Source: Caulobacter sp.
GTDB lineage: Bacteria; Pseudomonadota; Alphaproteobacteria; Caulobacterales; Caulobacteraceae
Assembly: GCA_030680355.1 (NCBI GenBank)
Contig: JAUXVF010000027.1
Span: forward strand, 214,456 to 278,455
DNA: 64,000 nucleotides
Direction of reading: 5' to 3'
Shown here: positions 1 to 11,232 of the stretch, piece by piece
How positions within the stretch are numbered: the stretch's first letter is position 1
Layout of the letters: every line of letters begins with the position of its first letter
Notes under the pieces: generated by a model
The model's input: the letters and a program-made list of their open reading frames with translations, nothing else
Database searches by the model: none
Told to the model about the DNA's origin: nothing
Position numbers and translations under genes: made by a program

Positions 1-2598
<2,598 letters not shown>

Positions 2599-2609
2599 CG
2601 GTTCGCGAC

Positions 2610-2909
2610 ATGGCGGCTCAAGGGTTGATCGGGGGCCTGGCCGCGCTGCTGCTGGTCAATCTGACGGCCTGGACCGCCTTCTGGCTGGACAAGCGCGCCA
2701 GCGTGCGGGGCGAGCGCCGCATCCCTGAACGCACCCTGCTGCTGCTCGCCCTGCTGGGCGGCGGCCCGGGCGCGGCGCTGGCCCAGCGCCAGTTCCGTCA
2801 CAAGACCCGCAAGGAGCCGTTCCGCACCCTGCTGGGACTGATCGTACTGGGTCAGGCCGGCGCGGTGATGGCGGTGGCGGGCTGGCTGATCGCGGAGCGG
2901 TTCATCTGA
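2610..2909 (+). CDS. DUF1294 small membrane protein
   Basis: A 99-residue protein whose layout matches the DUF1294 family of small inner-membrane proteins of unknown function. An N-terminal hydrophobic helix (about residues 5-25) leads into [16 protein letters not shown], then a second hydrophobic stretch with [10 protein letters not shown], the basic motif [10 protein letters not shown] typical of the family, and a last membrane helix. It starts 11 bases after the carB stop and may be co-transcribed with it, but nothing suggests a functional link. Confidence 0.8.
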   Translation: MAAQGLIGGLAALLLVNLTAWTAFWLDKRASVRGERRIPERTLLLLALLGGGPGAALAQRQFRHKTRKEPFRTLLGLIVLGQAGAVMAVAGWLIAERFI

Positions 2910-2950
2910 GCGGCGCCGGTTCCGGGGTAGCGGGGCGGCCACGGCCGCCC

Positions 2951-3199
2951 CTAGTCCCTGAAAGTAGTCGTCCCGGTTGACGCCATCCTGCTTGCCGCCC
3001 TTCAGGCAGCAACGCTTGAAACAACCTCCGGGAGCCGCAGGGGCAGAGGTCGTTGCGGCCCAGCTTCTCGAGGAGATCCTTGTCGCCGTGGACGACCCTC
3101 AGGCCGCGCTTGACCCGCGTCTCGGACGGATAGCCCTTACGCCGTTTGGATGTGACCTCGAAAGCAGGCGAGGTCGGTGAGGTCGTGTGACTTGCGCAT
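2951..3199 (-). pseudogene. Broken SEC-C motif (zinc-binding) small protein
   Basis: Read leftwards from an ATG at 3199 with a good ribosome site (AGGAGG, 6 bases upstream) the frame begins [12 protein letters not shown] and soon hits a stop. A shifted frame then reads [18 protein letters not shown] and on to [11 protein letters not shown] second shift, one extra C in a CCC run near 3033, leads to [10 protein letters not shown] and RDDYF. CPCGS...FKRCC is the SEC-C zinc-binding motif. Two separate frame breaks in under 250 bases imply a decayed gene, unless the sequence has errors. Intact relatives are small single-domain SEC-C proteins of unknown role. Confidence 0.6.
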
Positions 3200-3369
3200 G
3201 GCGGCCTCCTCTGGTTGGCGTCCCGTCCCTATAGGAGGCGCTCGCCGGCCGACAGGGCCGCGAGGACACAGGGCGGCAGAATCGCATGCCGCAAGCCGCT
3301 CGCGTCGCCATGGTCGACCCGGGCCAGAGAAAGGCGGGCGGCTGAAACGGGCGGGCGCGCATCTCCCCA

Positions 3370-3474
3370 CTGTCATCCCGGCCGCGGCGCGCAGCGCGAA
3401 GAGCCGGGACCCGGATTCGGCCGGGACTTAACTCTGGGTTCCGGATCGTCCCCGCGGGCCGTCCGGGATGACAG
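3370..3474. repeat. Dispersed palindromic repeat, copy 1
   Basis: A 105-bp intergenic element begins CTGTCATCCCGG (3370-3381) and ends with its exact inverse CCGGGATGACAG (3463-3474). Inside are GGGACCCGGATTC-type words. A second copy of the family lies at 10084-10183. It codes for nothing obvious and could fold as a long hairpin. It sits just downstream of the universal stress protein gene (read leftwards), so it may end transcription. Confidence 0.75.
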
Positions 3475-3493
3475 GGAGGATCTGGGCCTGCGC

Positions 3494-4339
3494 CTAGTGG
3501 GCCATGAACAGCGGGATGGGCGGATCATCGAGCATGCTGCGGGTGGCGCCGCCCAGAATGAACTCACGCATCCGGGAATGGCCGAAGGCCCCCATGACCA
3601 TCAACTCGGTATTCTGGCGCGCCACATAGGCGCGTAGCGTCTTGCCGATGCTGTCGCCTTGAAGCGCCACCTCGTCGACCTTCGCCGACAGTCCGTGACA
3701 AGACAGGTGGCGAACGAGATCGGCGGCGGCGCCCGGCCCGGCGCTCGCCTTCTCGTCGATGACCGTGACCACCCGCACCTCGGCGGCGGCCCTGAGCAGG
3801 GGCATTGCGTCGGAAACCGTCCGGGCGGCGTGTCGCGTGCCGTCCCAGGCGATCGCCACGCGGCCGAGCGCCTGGCCGACAGGAGAGCCCTGTTCGGGAA
3901 TGGCGATGATCGGCCGACCGGAGCCAAACAACACGCTTTCGGCCGTGACGGTGTCACCGGCAATCGTCGGCCCGACGGTCAGGAGGCACAGGTCTCGCGT
4001 CCGGACCAGCTGGGCGGTGCGGTCGCCTCGCTCATGGGTCGAGGTTTGTTCCAGCAGCGACTTGACCGCGAGACCGGCGCCGGCGGCTGCCTCGGTAAAG
4101 CGTTGAAGGACCTCGCGGGCGGCAACCGCGCTCCTGGCTTCTTCGTCCTTGGCCAGCTGGTCCAGTCCGATCAGCATGTTCGCCAGCCGGCTGTTGGGCG
4201 CACGGATATGCAGCTCGAACGCCAGCGCTGTAAGCTCTCCGCCGAGCAGCCCGGCAAGCGCGGTCACGGTTGGCCAGGCCGATTCCAGCGCGACCTCGGG
4301 ATAGGGCTCGACGGCGAACAGAATGTCTTTGTAGACCAC
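3494..4339 (-). CDS. Universal stress protein (tandem UspA)
   Basis: A 281-residue cytoplasmic protein. The C-terminal half (from about GRVAIAWDGTRHA) is a complete UspA domain with the nucleotide-binding signature GAFGHSRMREFILGG near the end. The N-terminal half (FAVEPYPEVALESAW...) is a diverged UspA-like copy, a common tandem arrangement in alphaproteobacteria. The GTG at 4339 (VVYKDILFAV) is preferred because GAGGAG lies 7 bases upstream; an upstream ATG would add a proline/arginine-rich stretch unlike the family. UspA proteins act in stress survival, and no specific ligand can be named. Confidence 0.85.
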   Translation of the reverse strand: MVYKDILFAVEPYPEVALESAWPTVTALAGLLGGELTALAFELHIRAPNSRLANMLIGLDQLAKDEEARSAVAAREVLQRFTEAAAGAGLAVKSLLEQTSTHERGDRTAQLVRTRDLCLLTVGPTIAGDTVTAESVLFGSGRPIIAIPEQGSPVGQALGRVAIAWDGTRHAARTVSDAMPLLRAAAEVRVVTVIDEKASAGPGAAADLVRHLSCHGLSAKVDEVALQGDSIGKTLRAYVARQNTELMVMGAFGHSRMREFILGGATRSMLDDPPIPLFMAH

Positions 4340-4535
4340 GGCGGAACTCCTCAGTTTGGGGCGCAGGCGTCGCGGAGGCGGGTTCGAGCGCCCTGGACAA
4401 CCCGTCAATCATCCGTCGGGCCCACGCCTTGATCTGGCGCAAGCCGCTTCATCCCCGCCGGCGCCTGGGGACCCGCACCGAAGGCGCGACATGTCCCCGC
4501 TCTGAGCACTGGACGCGCGCCCGACTCCCGTTCAA

Positions 4536-4550
4536 GTTATCGCTGATAAC
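4536..4550. promoter_or_regulatory. Palindrome upstream of SDR gene, possible operator
   Basis: GTTATC-GCT-GATAAC is a perfect inverted repeat (6-bp arms, 3-bp spacer) 23 bases before the SDR start. Its size and place fit a dimeric repressor such as a TetR-type protein, but no regulator gene lies next to it. The function is inferred only. Confidence 0.35.
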
Positions 4551-4573
4551 AAAAAACAGCGGGGAGGCTGAAC

Positions 4574-5368
4574 ATGGCGGGACGGGTCGCGGGCAAGGTG
4601 GCGTTGATCACGGGCGGGGCGAGCGGAATCGGGCGCGGCTGCGCCGAGCTGCTGGCGGCGGAGGGGGCCATCGTCGTCCTAACCGACGTTCAGGACGCGC
4701 TGGGCGCGACGGTCGCGGCCGGCATCGGCGGCAAGTCCGTCTATCTGCACCATGACGTCACCGACGAGGCCGCCTGGATCGGCGTCGTCGCCGAGGTGCG
4801 GTCGCGCTTCGGCCGGCTCGACGTCCTGGTCAACAACGCCGGCATCGGCATCGGCGGCCCGGTCACCGAGATCACCCTCGAGGACTGGCGCAAACAGCAG
4901 GCGGTCAATGTCGAGGGCGTCTTCCTGGGCGTCAAACACAGCCTGCCGCTGATGCGCGAGACCGGCGGCGGCAGCATCATCAACATGTCCTCGGTCGCCG
5001 GGCTGAAGGGCTCGGCCAACATGTCCAGCTACTGCGCCAGCAAGGGCGCGGTGCGGCTGTTCACCAAGGCCGTGGCCCTCGAATGCGCGACCGGCGAGGC
5101 CATGGTGCGGGTCAATTCCGTGCATCCGGGCATCATCGACACGCCGATCTGGGGCGGCATCACCGCGACCGTCGGCGGCGAAGCCCCGACCAACGCCGGA
5201 CCGGATCGGGCCGCCACGGTCGAGGACATCGCCGTCCTGATGTCGGCCATGGGGACCAGGGGCTTCCCGGCCGATATCGCCGCCGGGGTGCTGTATCTGG
5301 CGTCGGACGAAAGCCGCTATGTGACCGGGACCGAACTGGTCATCGACGGCGGCCTGATCACCCGCTAA
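4574..5368 (+). CDS. SDR family oxidoreductase, NAD-type
   Basis: A 264-residue classical short-chain dehydrogenase/reductase. It has the glycine-rich cofactor loop TGGASGIGRG (13-22) and an acidic residue ending the second strand (D38, pointing to NAD rather than NADP). It also has NNAG (87-90), a catalytic serine in NMSS, and YxxxK as Y153CASK157. The C-terminus VTGTELVIDGGLI is typical. The start is supported by GGGAGG upstream. The substrate cannot be told from sequence; relatives act on hydroxysteroids, alcohols and 3-oxoacyl compounds. Confidence 0.88.
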   Translation: MAGRVAGKVALITGGASGIGRGCAELLAAEGAIVVLTDVQDALGATVAAGIGGKSVYLHHDVTDEAAWIGVVAEVRSRFGRLDVLVNNAGIGIGGPVTEITLEDWRKQQAVNVEGVFLGVKHSLPLMRETGGGSIINMSSVAGLKGSANMSSYCASKGAVRLFTKAVALECATGEAMVRVNSVHPGIIDTPIWGGITATVGGEAPTNAGPDRAATVEDIAVLMSAMGTRGFPADIAAGVLYLASDESRYVTGTELVIDGGLITR

Positions 5369-5396
5369 AGCCCGCCGGCTAATCAGCCGGGGACCT

Positions 5397-7253
5397 ATGC
5401 GGTACAGAGCGGACATCGACGGACTGCGGGCGCTCGCGGTGCTGGCCGTGGTCGGATTCCACGCCGGGGTTCCCTTCATGGGCGGCGGTTTCGCCGGGGT
5501 GGACGTGTTCTTCGTCCTGTCCGGCTATCTGATCGCCGGCATCGTCGCCGAGCGGCAGAAGAGCGGCGACTTTTCGCTGTCCTGGTTCTGGGAGCGGCGG
5601 ATTCGCCGCATCTTCCCGGCCCTGATGACCGTGCTGGCGGCGGTTTCGGTGATGGCCTGGGTGCTGCTGACGCCCCGCGACCTGACCGACTACAGCCGCT
5701 CGATGATCGCGGCCCTGGCCTCGGTGTCCAACCTCTTCTTCTGGACCCATTCGGGCTATTTCGCCGCCGAGGACCTGACCCGGCCGCTGCTGCACACCTG
5801 GTCGCTGGGGGTGGAGGAGCAGTTCTACCTGGTCTTCCCGGTGTTCATGCTGCTGGCCGCGCGGCTGTTTCCCGGCCGCGTGCGGACCGTACTCGGGGCG
5901 CTGGCCCTGCTGTCCCTCGGGCTGGGCGTGTGGATGGCCAAGGCCCAGCCGGACGCCGCCTTCTACCTGCCCTTCCCGCGCGCCTGGGAGCTGCTGACCG
6001 GGGTGCTGCTGGCGCTGTGGCGGCCGAGCCTGCCCCAGGGGCGCTGGCGGCACGCGGCCGGTCTGGTCGGGGTGGCCATGGTCGTCGCCACGGTCCTGCT
6101 GTTCGACAAGACCACGCCCTGGCCGGGTTTCGCGGCCCTGCTGCCGGTTCTCGGCACGGCCCTGGTTCTGGTCGGCGAGGGCGGGATCGTCGGCCGGCTG
6201 CTGTCGGTGCGGCCGCTGGTCTGGACCGGGCTGGTCTCCTATTCGCTCTATCTGTGGCACTGGCCGCTGCTGACCTTCCAGCACCTGCTGGCGCCGGGAC
6301 CCTGGCCGACGGCGGCGGCGGTTCTGCTGGCCGTGGCGCTGTCAGCCCTGTCGCTGCGCTTCATCGAGCGGCCGTTCCGCGGCGACCGGCTGCTAACCCG
6401 CAAGCAGGTTTTCGTCGCCGGCGCGGCCTCGATCCTGCTGCTCGGGGCGCTGGCCGGGGCCGCCGTGGCCGGCAAGGGCTTCCCCCAGCGCCTCGACGCC
6501 CGCGCCCAGGCCATGAACAGCCGACTGAACCGCTCGCCCGACGCCGCCTATCGCGACGGCACCTGTTTCGTCTCGGCCGCTTATGACGTGAAGGACTACC
6601 CCCGCGCCGTCTGCGCCGGCCATGACCCCAAACGGCCCGACTGGCTGCTGGTCGGCGACAGCCACGCCGCCAGCCTGTGGTCGGGACTGGCCGCCGCCAA
6701 TCCCGACATCAATGTCATGCAGGCCACGGCCTCGGGCTGTTCCCTGGCCCTGCTGACCGGCGAGGAGGAACGCGACGCCTGCCGCCGGATGACGGCCCTG
6801 ATCTATCAGGACCTGATCGTCAACGACCCGCCCGACGGCATCGTGCTGGCCGGGCGCTGGCGCGAGGACGACCTGCCCCGCGTCGCCGCGACGCTGGACT
6901 GGGCGAAGGCGCGGAACCTGCCGGTGATCCTGCTGGGACCGCTGCCGCAGTACGAGGTCGACCTGCCCCGGTTGATGATCCTGTCCTGGCGGCTCGGCGA
7001 CCCCGCCCTGCCCGACCGTCGCCGGCTGCGCTGGCCCGAGGGGGTCGACAAAGGCCTGGCGGCGATCGCGAAGGAAAAGGGCGTGCCCTATGTTTCCCTG
7101 CTCGATCTGCTGTGCACGGACGGGGTCTGCACGACCCTGGCGACCCCGACGGCGCCGCTGCAGTGGGACTATGGCCACCTGACCCCCGAAGGCGCCCGGC
7201 TGATCGGCGGCCGGCTTCGCAGCCGCGGTCTGTTTCCGAACCGCGCCCAATAG
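5397..7253 (+). CDS. Acyltransferase 3 with C-terminal SGNH domain (OafA/OatA-like)
   Basis: A 618-residue inner-membrane protein. Residues 1-~360 form the acyltransferase-3 domain (MRYRADIDGLRALAVLAVV, FHAG, GGFAGVDVFFVLSGYLI, about ten membrane helices). Residues ~395-618 form a periplasmic SGNH esterase-like domain with GDSH (S422) and DYGH (D591, H594). This two-domain build is typical of proteins that O-acetylate cell-surface polysaccharide, LPS O-antigen or peptidoglycan. It is separate from the second acyltransferase at 25279-26409, which lacks the SGNH part. The exact glycan acceptor is unknown. Confidence 0.88.
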   Translation: MRYRADIDGLRALAVLAVVGFHAGVPFMGGGFAGVDVFFVLSGYLIAGIVAERQKSGDFSLSWFWERRIRRIFPALMTVLAAVSVMAWVLLTPRDLTDYSRSMIAALASVSNLFFWTHSGYFAAEDLTRPLLHTWSLGVEEQFYLVFPVFMLLAARLFPGRVRTVLGALALLSLGLGVWMAKAQPDAAFYLPFPRAWELLTGVLLALWRPSLPQGRWRHAAGLVGVAMVVATVLLFDKTTPWPGFAALLPVLGTALVLVGEGGIVGRLLSVRPLVWTGLVSYSLYLWHWPLLTFQHLLAPGPWPTAAAVLLAVALSALSLRFIERPFRGDRLLTRKQVFVAGAASILLLGALAGAAVAGKGFPQRLDARAQAMNSRLNRSPDAAYRDGTCFVSAAYDVKDYPRAVCAGHDPKRPDWLLVGDSHAASLWSGLAAANPDINVMQATASGCSLALLTGEEERDACRRMTALIYQDLIVNDPPDGIVLAGRWREDDLPRVAATLDWAKARNLPVILLGPLPQYEVDLPRLMILSWRLGDPALPDRRRLRWPEGVDKGLAAIAKEKGVPYVSLLDLLCTDGVCTTLATPTAPLQWDYGHLTPEGARLIGGRLRSRGLFPNRAQ

Positions 7254-7284
7254 ACTTGGGGCCTGACCGGCCCCGTGCTGGGCT

Positions 7285-7436
7285 CCCTTCCCCCTCGATG
7301 GGGGAAGGGTCGGGGATGGAGGTGTGGTTCCGGCGTTGCGGGGCGGGCACGGTTGGGCGCCGGCGCCCTGTCGCGCGCCACGCCGAGACACAGCGGCCAC
7401 ACCACCACCCAACCCTCCTCCATCGAGGAGGAGGGC
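7285..7436. repeat. Paired hairpin repeat; right part likely terminator
   Basis: The gap after the acyltransferase gene holds two strong hairpins. One is CCCTTCCCCC-TCGAT-GGGGGAAGGG (7285-7309). The other has arms CCCTCCTC and GAGGAGGG (7413-7435) and is followed by CTTTT, which would work as a rho-independent terminator for the plus strand. The words TCGATGG..GGGGATGG..GTGTGG recur around 44390-44430, so this is a dispersed repeat family. Confidence 0.65.
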
Positions 7437-7455
7437 TTTTCGGAGGGGCAGCCCG

Positions 7456-7977
7456 CTAGAGGTCCAGCGCCAGAACCTGGTCATTGTAGTCAGTGGCGCC
7501 GACGCGGAAGACGCGGACGCCGACCTGGCGAAAGCCCATCCGGCCGTAGAAGGCCAGGGCCTTGTCGTTGCCGCCATAGACGCCGAGCAGCAGCCGCCCG
7601 GCCCCGCCGGCCCGCGCCGCCTCGACCGCGGCAGTCATCAGCCGCGCGCCCAGGCCCTGACCGTGCATGCGATGCAGCAGGTAGATGCGGGTCAGCTCTC
7701 GGTCGCCGGGCTTCAGCGCGACCGGCAGGTCCGGCGGGCTGAGCAGCAGGAAGCCGACCGGCGCCTCGCCCGGCGCCATGGTGGCCAGAAACAGCTGACG
7801 CTCCGGATCGGCGAGCAGCCGCTGATAGGTTTCCGCCGCATGGGTGGTGGCGCAGTGATGCAGGATGTCCTCGCCGTCGACGATGCCGGCGTAGGTCTCC
7901 AGAAAGGTCGCCGTCGCCACCGCCGACAGCCGGCGGGCGTCCTGGTCCGTGCAGGGACGGATGGAGATCGGGGTCAT
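7456..7977 (-). CDS. GNAT family N-acetyltransferase
   Basis: A 173-residue GNAT-fold acetyl-CoA-dependent transferase. The acetyl-CoA loop appears as LLHRMHGQGLGARLM (motif A, Q/RxxGxG/A), followed by the later helix GNDKALAFYGRMGFRQVGVRVFRVG, the usual C-terminal GNAT signature. The N-terminus ISIRPCTDQDARRLSAV is typical of RimI-like enzymes. The stop lies just after repeat sequence at 7436, and the start is 12 bases from the end of the DMT transporter gene, suggesting co-transcription. The substrate is unknown. Confidence 0.85.
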   Translation of the reverse strand: MTPISIRPCTDQDARRLSAVATATFLETYAGIVDGEDILHHCATTHAAETYQRLLADPERQLFLATMAPGEAPVGFLLLSPPDLPVALKPGDRELTRIYLLHRMHGQGLGARLMTAAVEAARAGGAGRLLLGVYGGNDKALAFYGRMGFRQVGVRVFRVGATDYNDQVLALDL

Positions 7978-7989
7978 CGGCGGGCGCTC

Positions 7990-8823
7990 CTATCCGGCCA
8001 GCAATAGCGCGGCGCCGCCGGCGATCACCAGCGTCCCGATCAGGCGGCCGGGCGTCAGCCGTTCCTTGAGCACAAATACGGCGATGGCCACGCCGAACAG
8101 GATCGAGGTCTCGCGCAGCGCCGCCAGCCGCGGCGTGTCGCCCAGACGGTAGGCCCACAGCGCCAGACCGTAGGTGACGATGCTCAGCGCTCCGGCGATC
8201 AGGCCGGGCTTCCACTCCTCCCGCGCCGACAGCAGGAACCTCGGGCCCCGCCAGATCGCAAACAGCAGGCCGATGCCGCCGCCCAGGGTCAGATAGACCC
8301 AGACGATGTAGCTGAAGGCGCTGGGCGCGGCCCGCACGCCCTGGGCGTCGATGACCGTGTAGAGGGCGATGGTGACGCCGGTGGCCAGGGCCCAGCCCAG
8401 CGCCCGGCGGTCGACATGGCGGCCCAGGCCCACGGCCATCACCCCCAGCGACACCAGCGCGATCCCCCCGGCGACCAGCAGGGTGATCGGCTCGGAAAAC
8501 AGGCTGACCGCCACCACCGCCGCCAGGGCCGGGGCCACGCCGCGCGAGATCGGATAGGCCACGGTCATGTCAGCGCGCTCAAAGGCCTTGATCAGACAGA
8601 CCAGGTAGACCAGGTGCGTCGCCCAGCTGGCCGCCAGCCAGCCCCAGGCGCCGGTCGGCAGCGGCAGGAAGAACACCGCCGGCAGCACCAGCAGGGCCGA
8701 AAAGCCGTCGATCAGGGCCCGGCTCGACATCTTGTCGCGCCCGGATTTGAGGATGGCGTTGACCACCGCATGGGCCATGCCAGAGGCGATCATCATCAGC
8801 GCGGCGGTCTGGGCGAGAGTCAT
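7990..8823 (-). CDS. EamA/DMT superfamily transporter
   Basis: A 277-residue membrane protein with ten predicted hydrophobic helices and two EamA repeats. The first ends near GLGRHVDR; the second includes YGLALWAYRLGDTPRLAALRETS and FVLKERLTPGRLIGTLVIAGG, the conserved end of the second repeat. The ATG at 8823 (MTLAQTAALMM) is chosen because it begins directly with helix 1; the longer open frame upstream is a low-complexity shadow. Family members export amino acids, nucleosides or other metabolites. The substrate is unknown. Confidence 0.82.
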   Translation of the reverse strand: MTLAQTAALMMIASGMAHAVVNAILKSGRDKMSSRALIDGFSALLVLPAVFFLPLPTGAWGWLAASWATHLVYLVCLIKAFERADMTVAYPISRGVAPALAAVVAVSLFSEPITLLVAGGIALVSLGVMAVGLGRHVDRRALGWALATGVTIALYTVIDAQGVRAAPSAFSYIVWVYLTLGGGIGLLFAIWRGPRFLLSAREEWKPGLIAGALSIVTYGLALWAYRLGDTPRLAALRETSILFGVAIAVFVLKERLTPGRLIGTLVIAGGAALLLAG

Positions 8824-8910
8824 GCCGTAGGGGAACCGGAATCGTCCGTTGGGAGAAGAAGGATGCGGGCAGACCCGATCGGCGCCTAGGGTCGCCCCTG
8901 GAGGATCGTC

Positions 8911-9492
8911 ATGGGTCCATTCGTCATCTGCGTGGCATCGGTCTTTTCGGCCCTGCTGTTCGCGCTCACCGCCTGGTTCACCCGGGCCAGCTACTGGCGC
9001 GTCGCCGCCGCCCTGATGGGCGGGCTGGTCGCCGCGGCGCTCAGCCTGGGCTGGGATGTGCTGGCCTTCGAGATGGGCTGGTGGCGGTACGGCTACACCA
9101 AGGCTCACGCCCCGATCACGGCCTACGCCCCGGTGCTGTTCTGGTTCGGCGGCGGCATGGGGCTGATCGGCTGGCGGATGATCCGCAGCTGGGGAGCGCC
9201 CGGCGAGATCGGCTTCTTTCTGCTCTTTCCCCTGGTCGGCCTGGGGCGAGACCTGATCTTCGCGGCCGGCACCGGGACCTTCACCTTCGGACCGACGCCC
9301 TGGTCGATCATCATGGATCTGGTCGCCTGGCTGTCGATCGCCTTCGTGGTTCAGCTGGTGATGCAGCTGCTGGTCGGACCGGTGGACGGCGACGCCCTGG
9401 CGCCCGACCGTATTCCGCCTCCGGACGACGAGACAAACCCCGAGATCATCAACGCGTCGCTGCAACGCTGCATCGCAGCATCCGACTTGTAA
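8911..9492 (+). CDS. Hypothetical membrane protein
   Basis: A 193-residue protein that I do not recognise. It has about five hydrophobic segments (residues ~3-24, 32-52, 72-92, 98-118, 130-155), a WWRYGYTKAHAPITAY loop between helices 2 and 3, and a hydrophilic, acidic C-terminal tail (PPPDDETNPEI). It is divergent from the DMT transporter gene, with 87 bases between the starts. Composition matches the neighbours, so it is probably native. Confidence 0.65.
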   Translation: MGPFVICVASVFSALLFALTAWFTRASYWRVAAALMGGLVAAALSLGWDVLAFEMGWWRYGYTKAHAPITAYAPVLFWFGGGMGLIGWRMIRSWGAPGEIGFFLLFPLVGLGRDLIFAAGTGTFTFGPTPWSIIMDLVAWLSIAFVVQLVMQLLVGPVDGDALAPDRIPPPDDETNPEIINASLQRCIAASDL

Positions 9493-9587
9493 TCCGGCGA
9501 CGTCCGGACTAGTGTTCACGCCCCCGGTCGTCCGCGCCCGCGGCCCGAAACCACCACCCATCAGGGCGAACCCGAGCTATTCTCCAT

Positions 9588-10061
9588 ATGGAAAAAGTGC
9601 CGATGACCGCCGGGGGCTATAGCGCCCTCGACGAAGAACTCAAGCGTCTGAAAACCACGGAACGGCCCAGCGTGATCGCCGCCATTTCCGAGGCGCGCGA
9701 ACATGGCGATCTGAGTGAGAACGCCGAGTACCACGCCGCCAAGGAACGCCAGGGCTGGATCGAAGGCCGTATCGCCGAGATCGAGGACAAGATCGCGCGC
9801 GCGCAGATCATCGACGTGTCCAAGCTCTCGGGAACGCATGTGAAGTTCGGCGCGACGGTCACCGTCGTCGACGAGGACACCGAGGACGAAGGCCGCTACC
9901 AGATCGTCGGCGAGCACGAGGCCGACGTGAAGGAAGGCCGCATCTCCCTGTCCTCGCCGCTGTCGCGCGCGATGATCGGCAAGGAAGTGGGCGACGTCGT
10001 CGAGGTCAACACGCCCGGCGGCATCAAGGCCTACGAGATTCTCAAGGTCGAGTGGGTCTAG
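9588..10061 (+). CDS. greA: Transcript cleavage factor GreA
   Basis: A 157-residue protein of normal GreA length. It enters the RNA polymerase secondary channel and stimulates cleavage of backtracked RNA. The N-terminal coiled coil carries the acidic tip D41LSE44[11 protein letters not shown], where the two acidic residues match those that position the catalytic metal. The C-terminal FKBP-like domain shows [22 protein letters not shown] and ends [16 protein letters not shown]. The ATG at 9588 fits homologues. The gene stands alone. Confidence 0.96.
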   Translation: MEKVPMTAGGYSALDEELKRLKTTERPSVIAAISEAREHGDLSENAEYHAAKERQGWIEGRIAEIEDKIARAQIIDVSKLSGTHVKFGATVTVVDEDTEDEGRYQIVGEHEADVKEGRISLSSPLSRAMIGKEVGDVVEVNTPGGIKAYEILKVEWV

Positions 10062-10083
10062 ACCGCCTTTCGCCCTCTCCCCC

Positions 10084-10183
10084 GTCACCCCGGAAAGCCG
10101 CGCAAGCGGCTTATCCGGGACCCAAAAACAGAGCATGCTGGGTCCCGGTTCTCCGCGCTGACGCGCTCCGACCGGGATGACAG
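10084..10183. repeat. Dispersed palindromic repeat, copy 2
   Basis: A second member of the repeat family at 3370-3474. It opens GTCACCCCGG (10084-10093) and closes CCGGGATGAC (10172-10181), with an internal GCCGC-gcaa-GCGGC hairpin. The ATG in the closing arm is the apparent start codon (10177) of the next gene. Confidence 0.7.
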
Positions 10184-11181
10184 AGCTGAAAACGCCGGCA
10201 AAACCCGCCCTGACGATCTGGGCCGTGTCCGACGGACGCGCGGGCATCGAGGCCCAGGCTGTCGGCCTGGCCGAGGCCGTGGCGCGACGCCGCAAGGCGA
10301 CCGTCGTCGTCAAGCGGATCGGCTGGACCAGCCGCATCGGCCGGCTGCCCTGGTGGCTGATCCCGCTCCCTCGCCATTGGTTGACCCCGACCAGCGAATT
10401 TGGCCCGCCCTGGCCCGGTCTGATGATCGCCGCCGGCCGCGCCACCCTGCCGCTAGCCGTACGCATGCGCCGCTGGACGGGCCGCAAGACCTTCGTGGTC
10501 CAGATCCAGGATCCTCGCGCGCCGGCCGGCCTGTTCGACCTGGTCGTGCCGCCCAATCATGACCGGCTCAAGGGCGACAACGTGGTCTCGATCATCGGGG
10601 CGCCGCACCGCGTCACGACGAAGAAGCTGAAGACCGAATACGCCCGTTTCGCCGCCGTCATCGACCCCCTGCCCCATCCCCGCGCCGCGGTGCTGATCGG
10701 GGGCCGATCCAAGGCCTTTGATCTCAGCCCCGAGCGAGCCGCGGCCATCGCCCTGGACATCCAGCAGGCGCTCGAACAGACCGGCGGCTCGCTGCTGATG
10801 ACCTTCTCCCGCCGCACGCCCGATCAGGCGCGGGCCCTGCTGACCGCGCGGCTCAAACACCTGCCGGGGATCATCTGGGACGGCGAGGGCGACAACCCCT
10901 ATTTCGCCTTCCTCGCCGGCGCCGATCATGTGCTGGTCACCGAGGACTCGGCCAATATGGCCACCGAGGCGGCCGGCACCGGCAAGCCGGTCTACATCCT
11001 GAAAATGGACGGCCAGAGCCTGAAATTCCGCCTGTTCCACGAGGAGCTGGAGCAGCTGGGCGCCACCCGCCCCTTCGCCGGAGTCCTCGAGACCTGGACC
11101 TACAAGCCCCTGACCGAGACAGACCGGGCGGCGAAGGAAATTCTGGCGCGGATGGACGCGCGAAACCCCGACAAGTCCTGA
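10177..11181 (+). CDS. ELM1-like (DUF1022) protein
   Basis: A 334-residue protein of the bacterial family named after plant ELM1 (mitochondrial fission protein), related to GT-B glycosyltransferase-like folds. Recognisable parts are WAVSDGRAGIEAQAVGLAEA near the N-terminus, WPGLMIAAGRATLPLAVRMRR, PRAPAGLFDLVVPPNHDRL and DHVLVTEDSANMATEAAGTG with VYILKMDG towards the end. The biochemical role in bacteria is not established. The start at 10177 lies inside a dispersed repeat; the first 12 residues before LTIWAVSDG are probably not conserved. It precedes the pseF-like gene by 51 bases and could be in the same transcript. Confidence 0.8.
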   Translation: MTELKTPAKPALTIWAVSDGRAGIEAQAVGLAEAVARRRKATVVVKRIGWTSRIGRLPWWLIPLPRHWLTPTSEFGPPWPGLMIAAGRATLPLAVRMRRWTGRKTFVVQIQDPRAPAGLFDLVVPPNHDRLKGDNVVSIIGAPHRVTTKKLKTEYARFAAVIDPLPHPRAAVLIGGRSKAFDLSPERAAAIALDIQQALEQTGGSLLMTFSRRTPDQARALLTARLKHLPGIIWDGEGDNPYFAFLAGADHVLVTEDSANMATEAAGTGKPVYILKMDGQSLKFRLFHEELEQLGATRPFAGVLETWTYKPLTETDRAAKEILARMDARNPDKS

Positions 11182-11232
11182 CCCGTCATCGTCGGACTTG
11201 TTCCGACGGTCCAGGACCGCCATCGTCCCCCC

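Noticed and set aside
8824..9561. Long N-terminal extension of the DMT transporter frame
   Set aside because: It is antisense to the plus-strand membrane-protein gene and lacks membrane helices; family homologues begin at the ATG at 8823.
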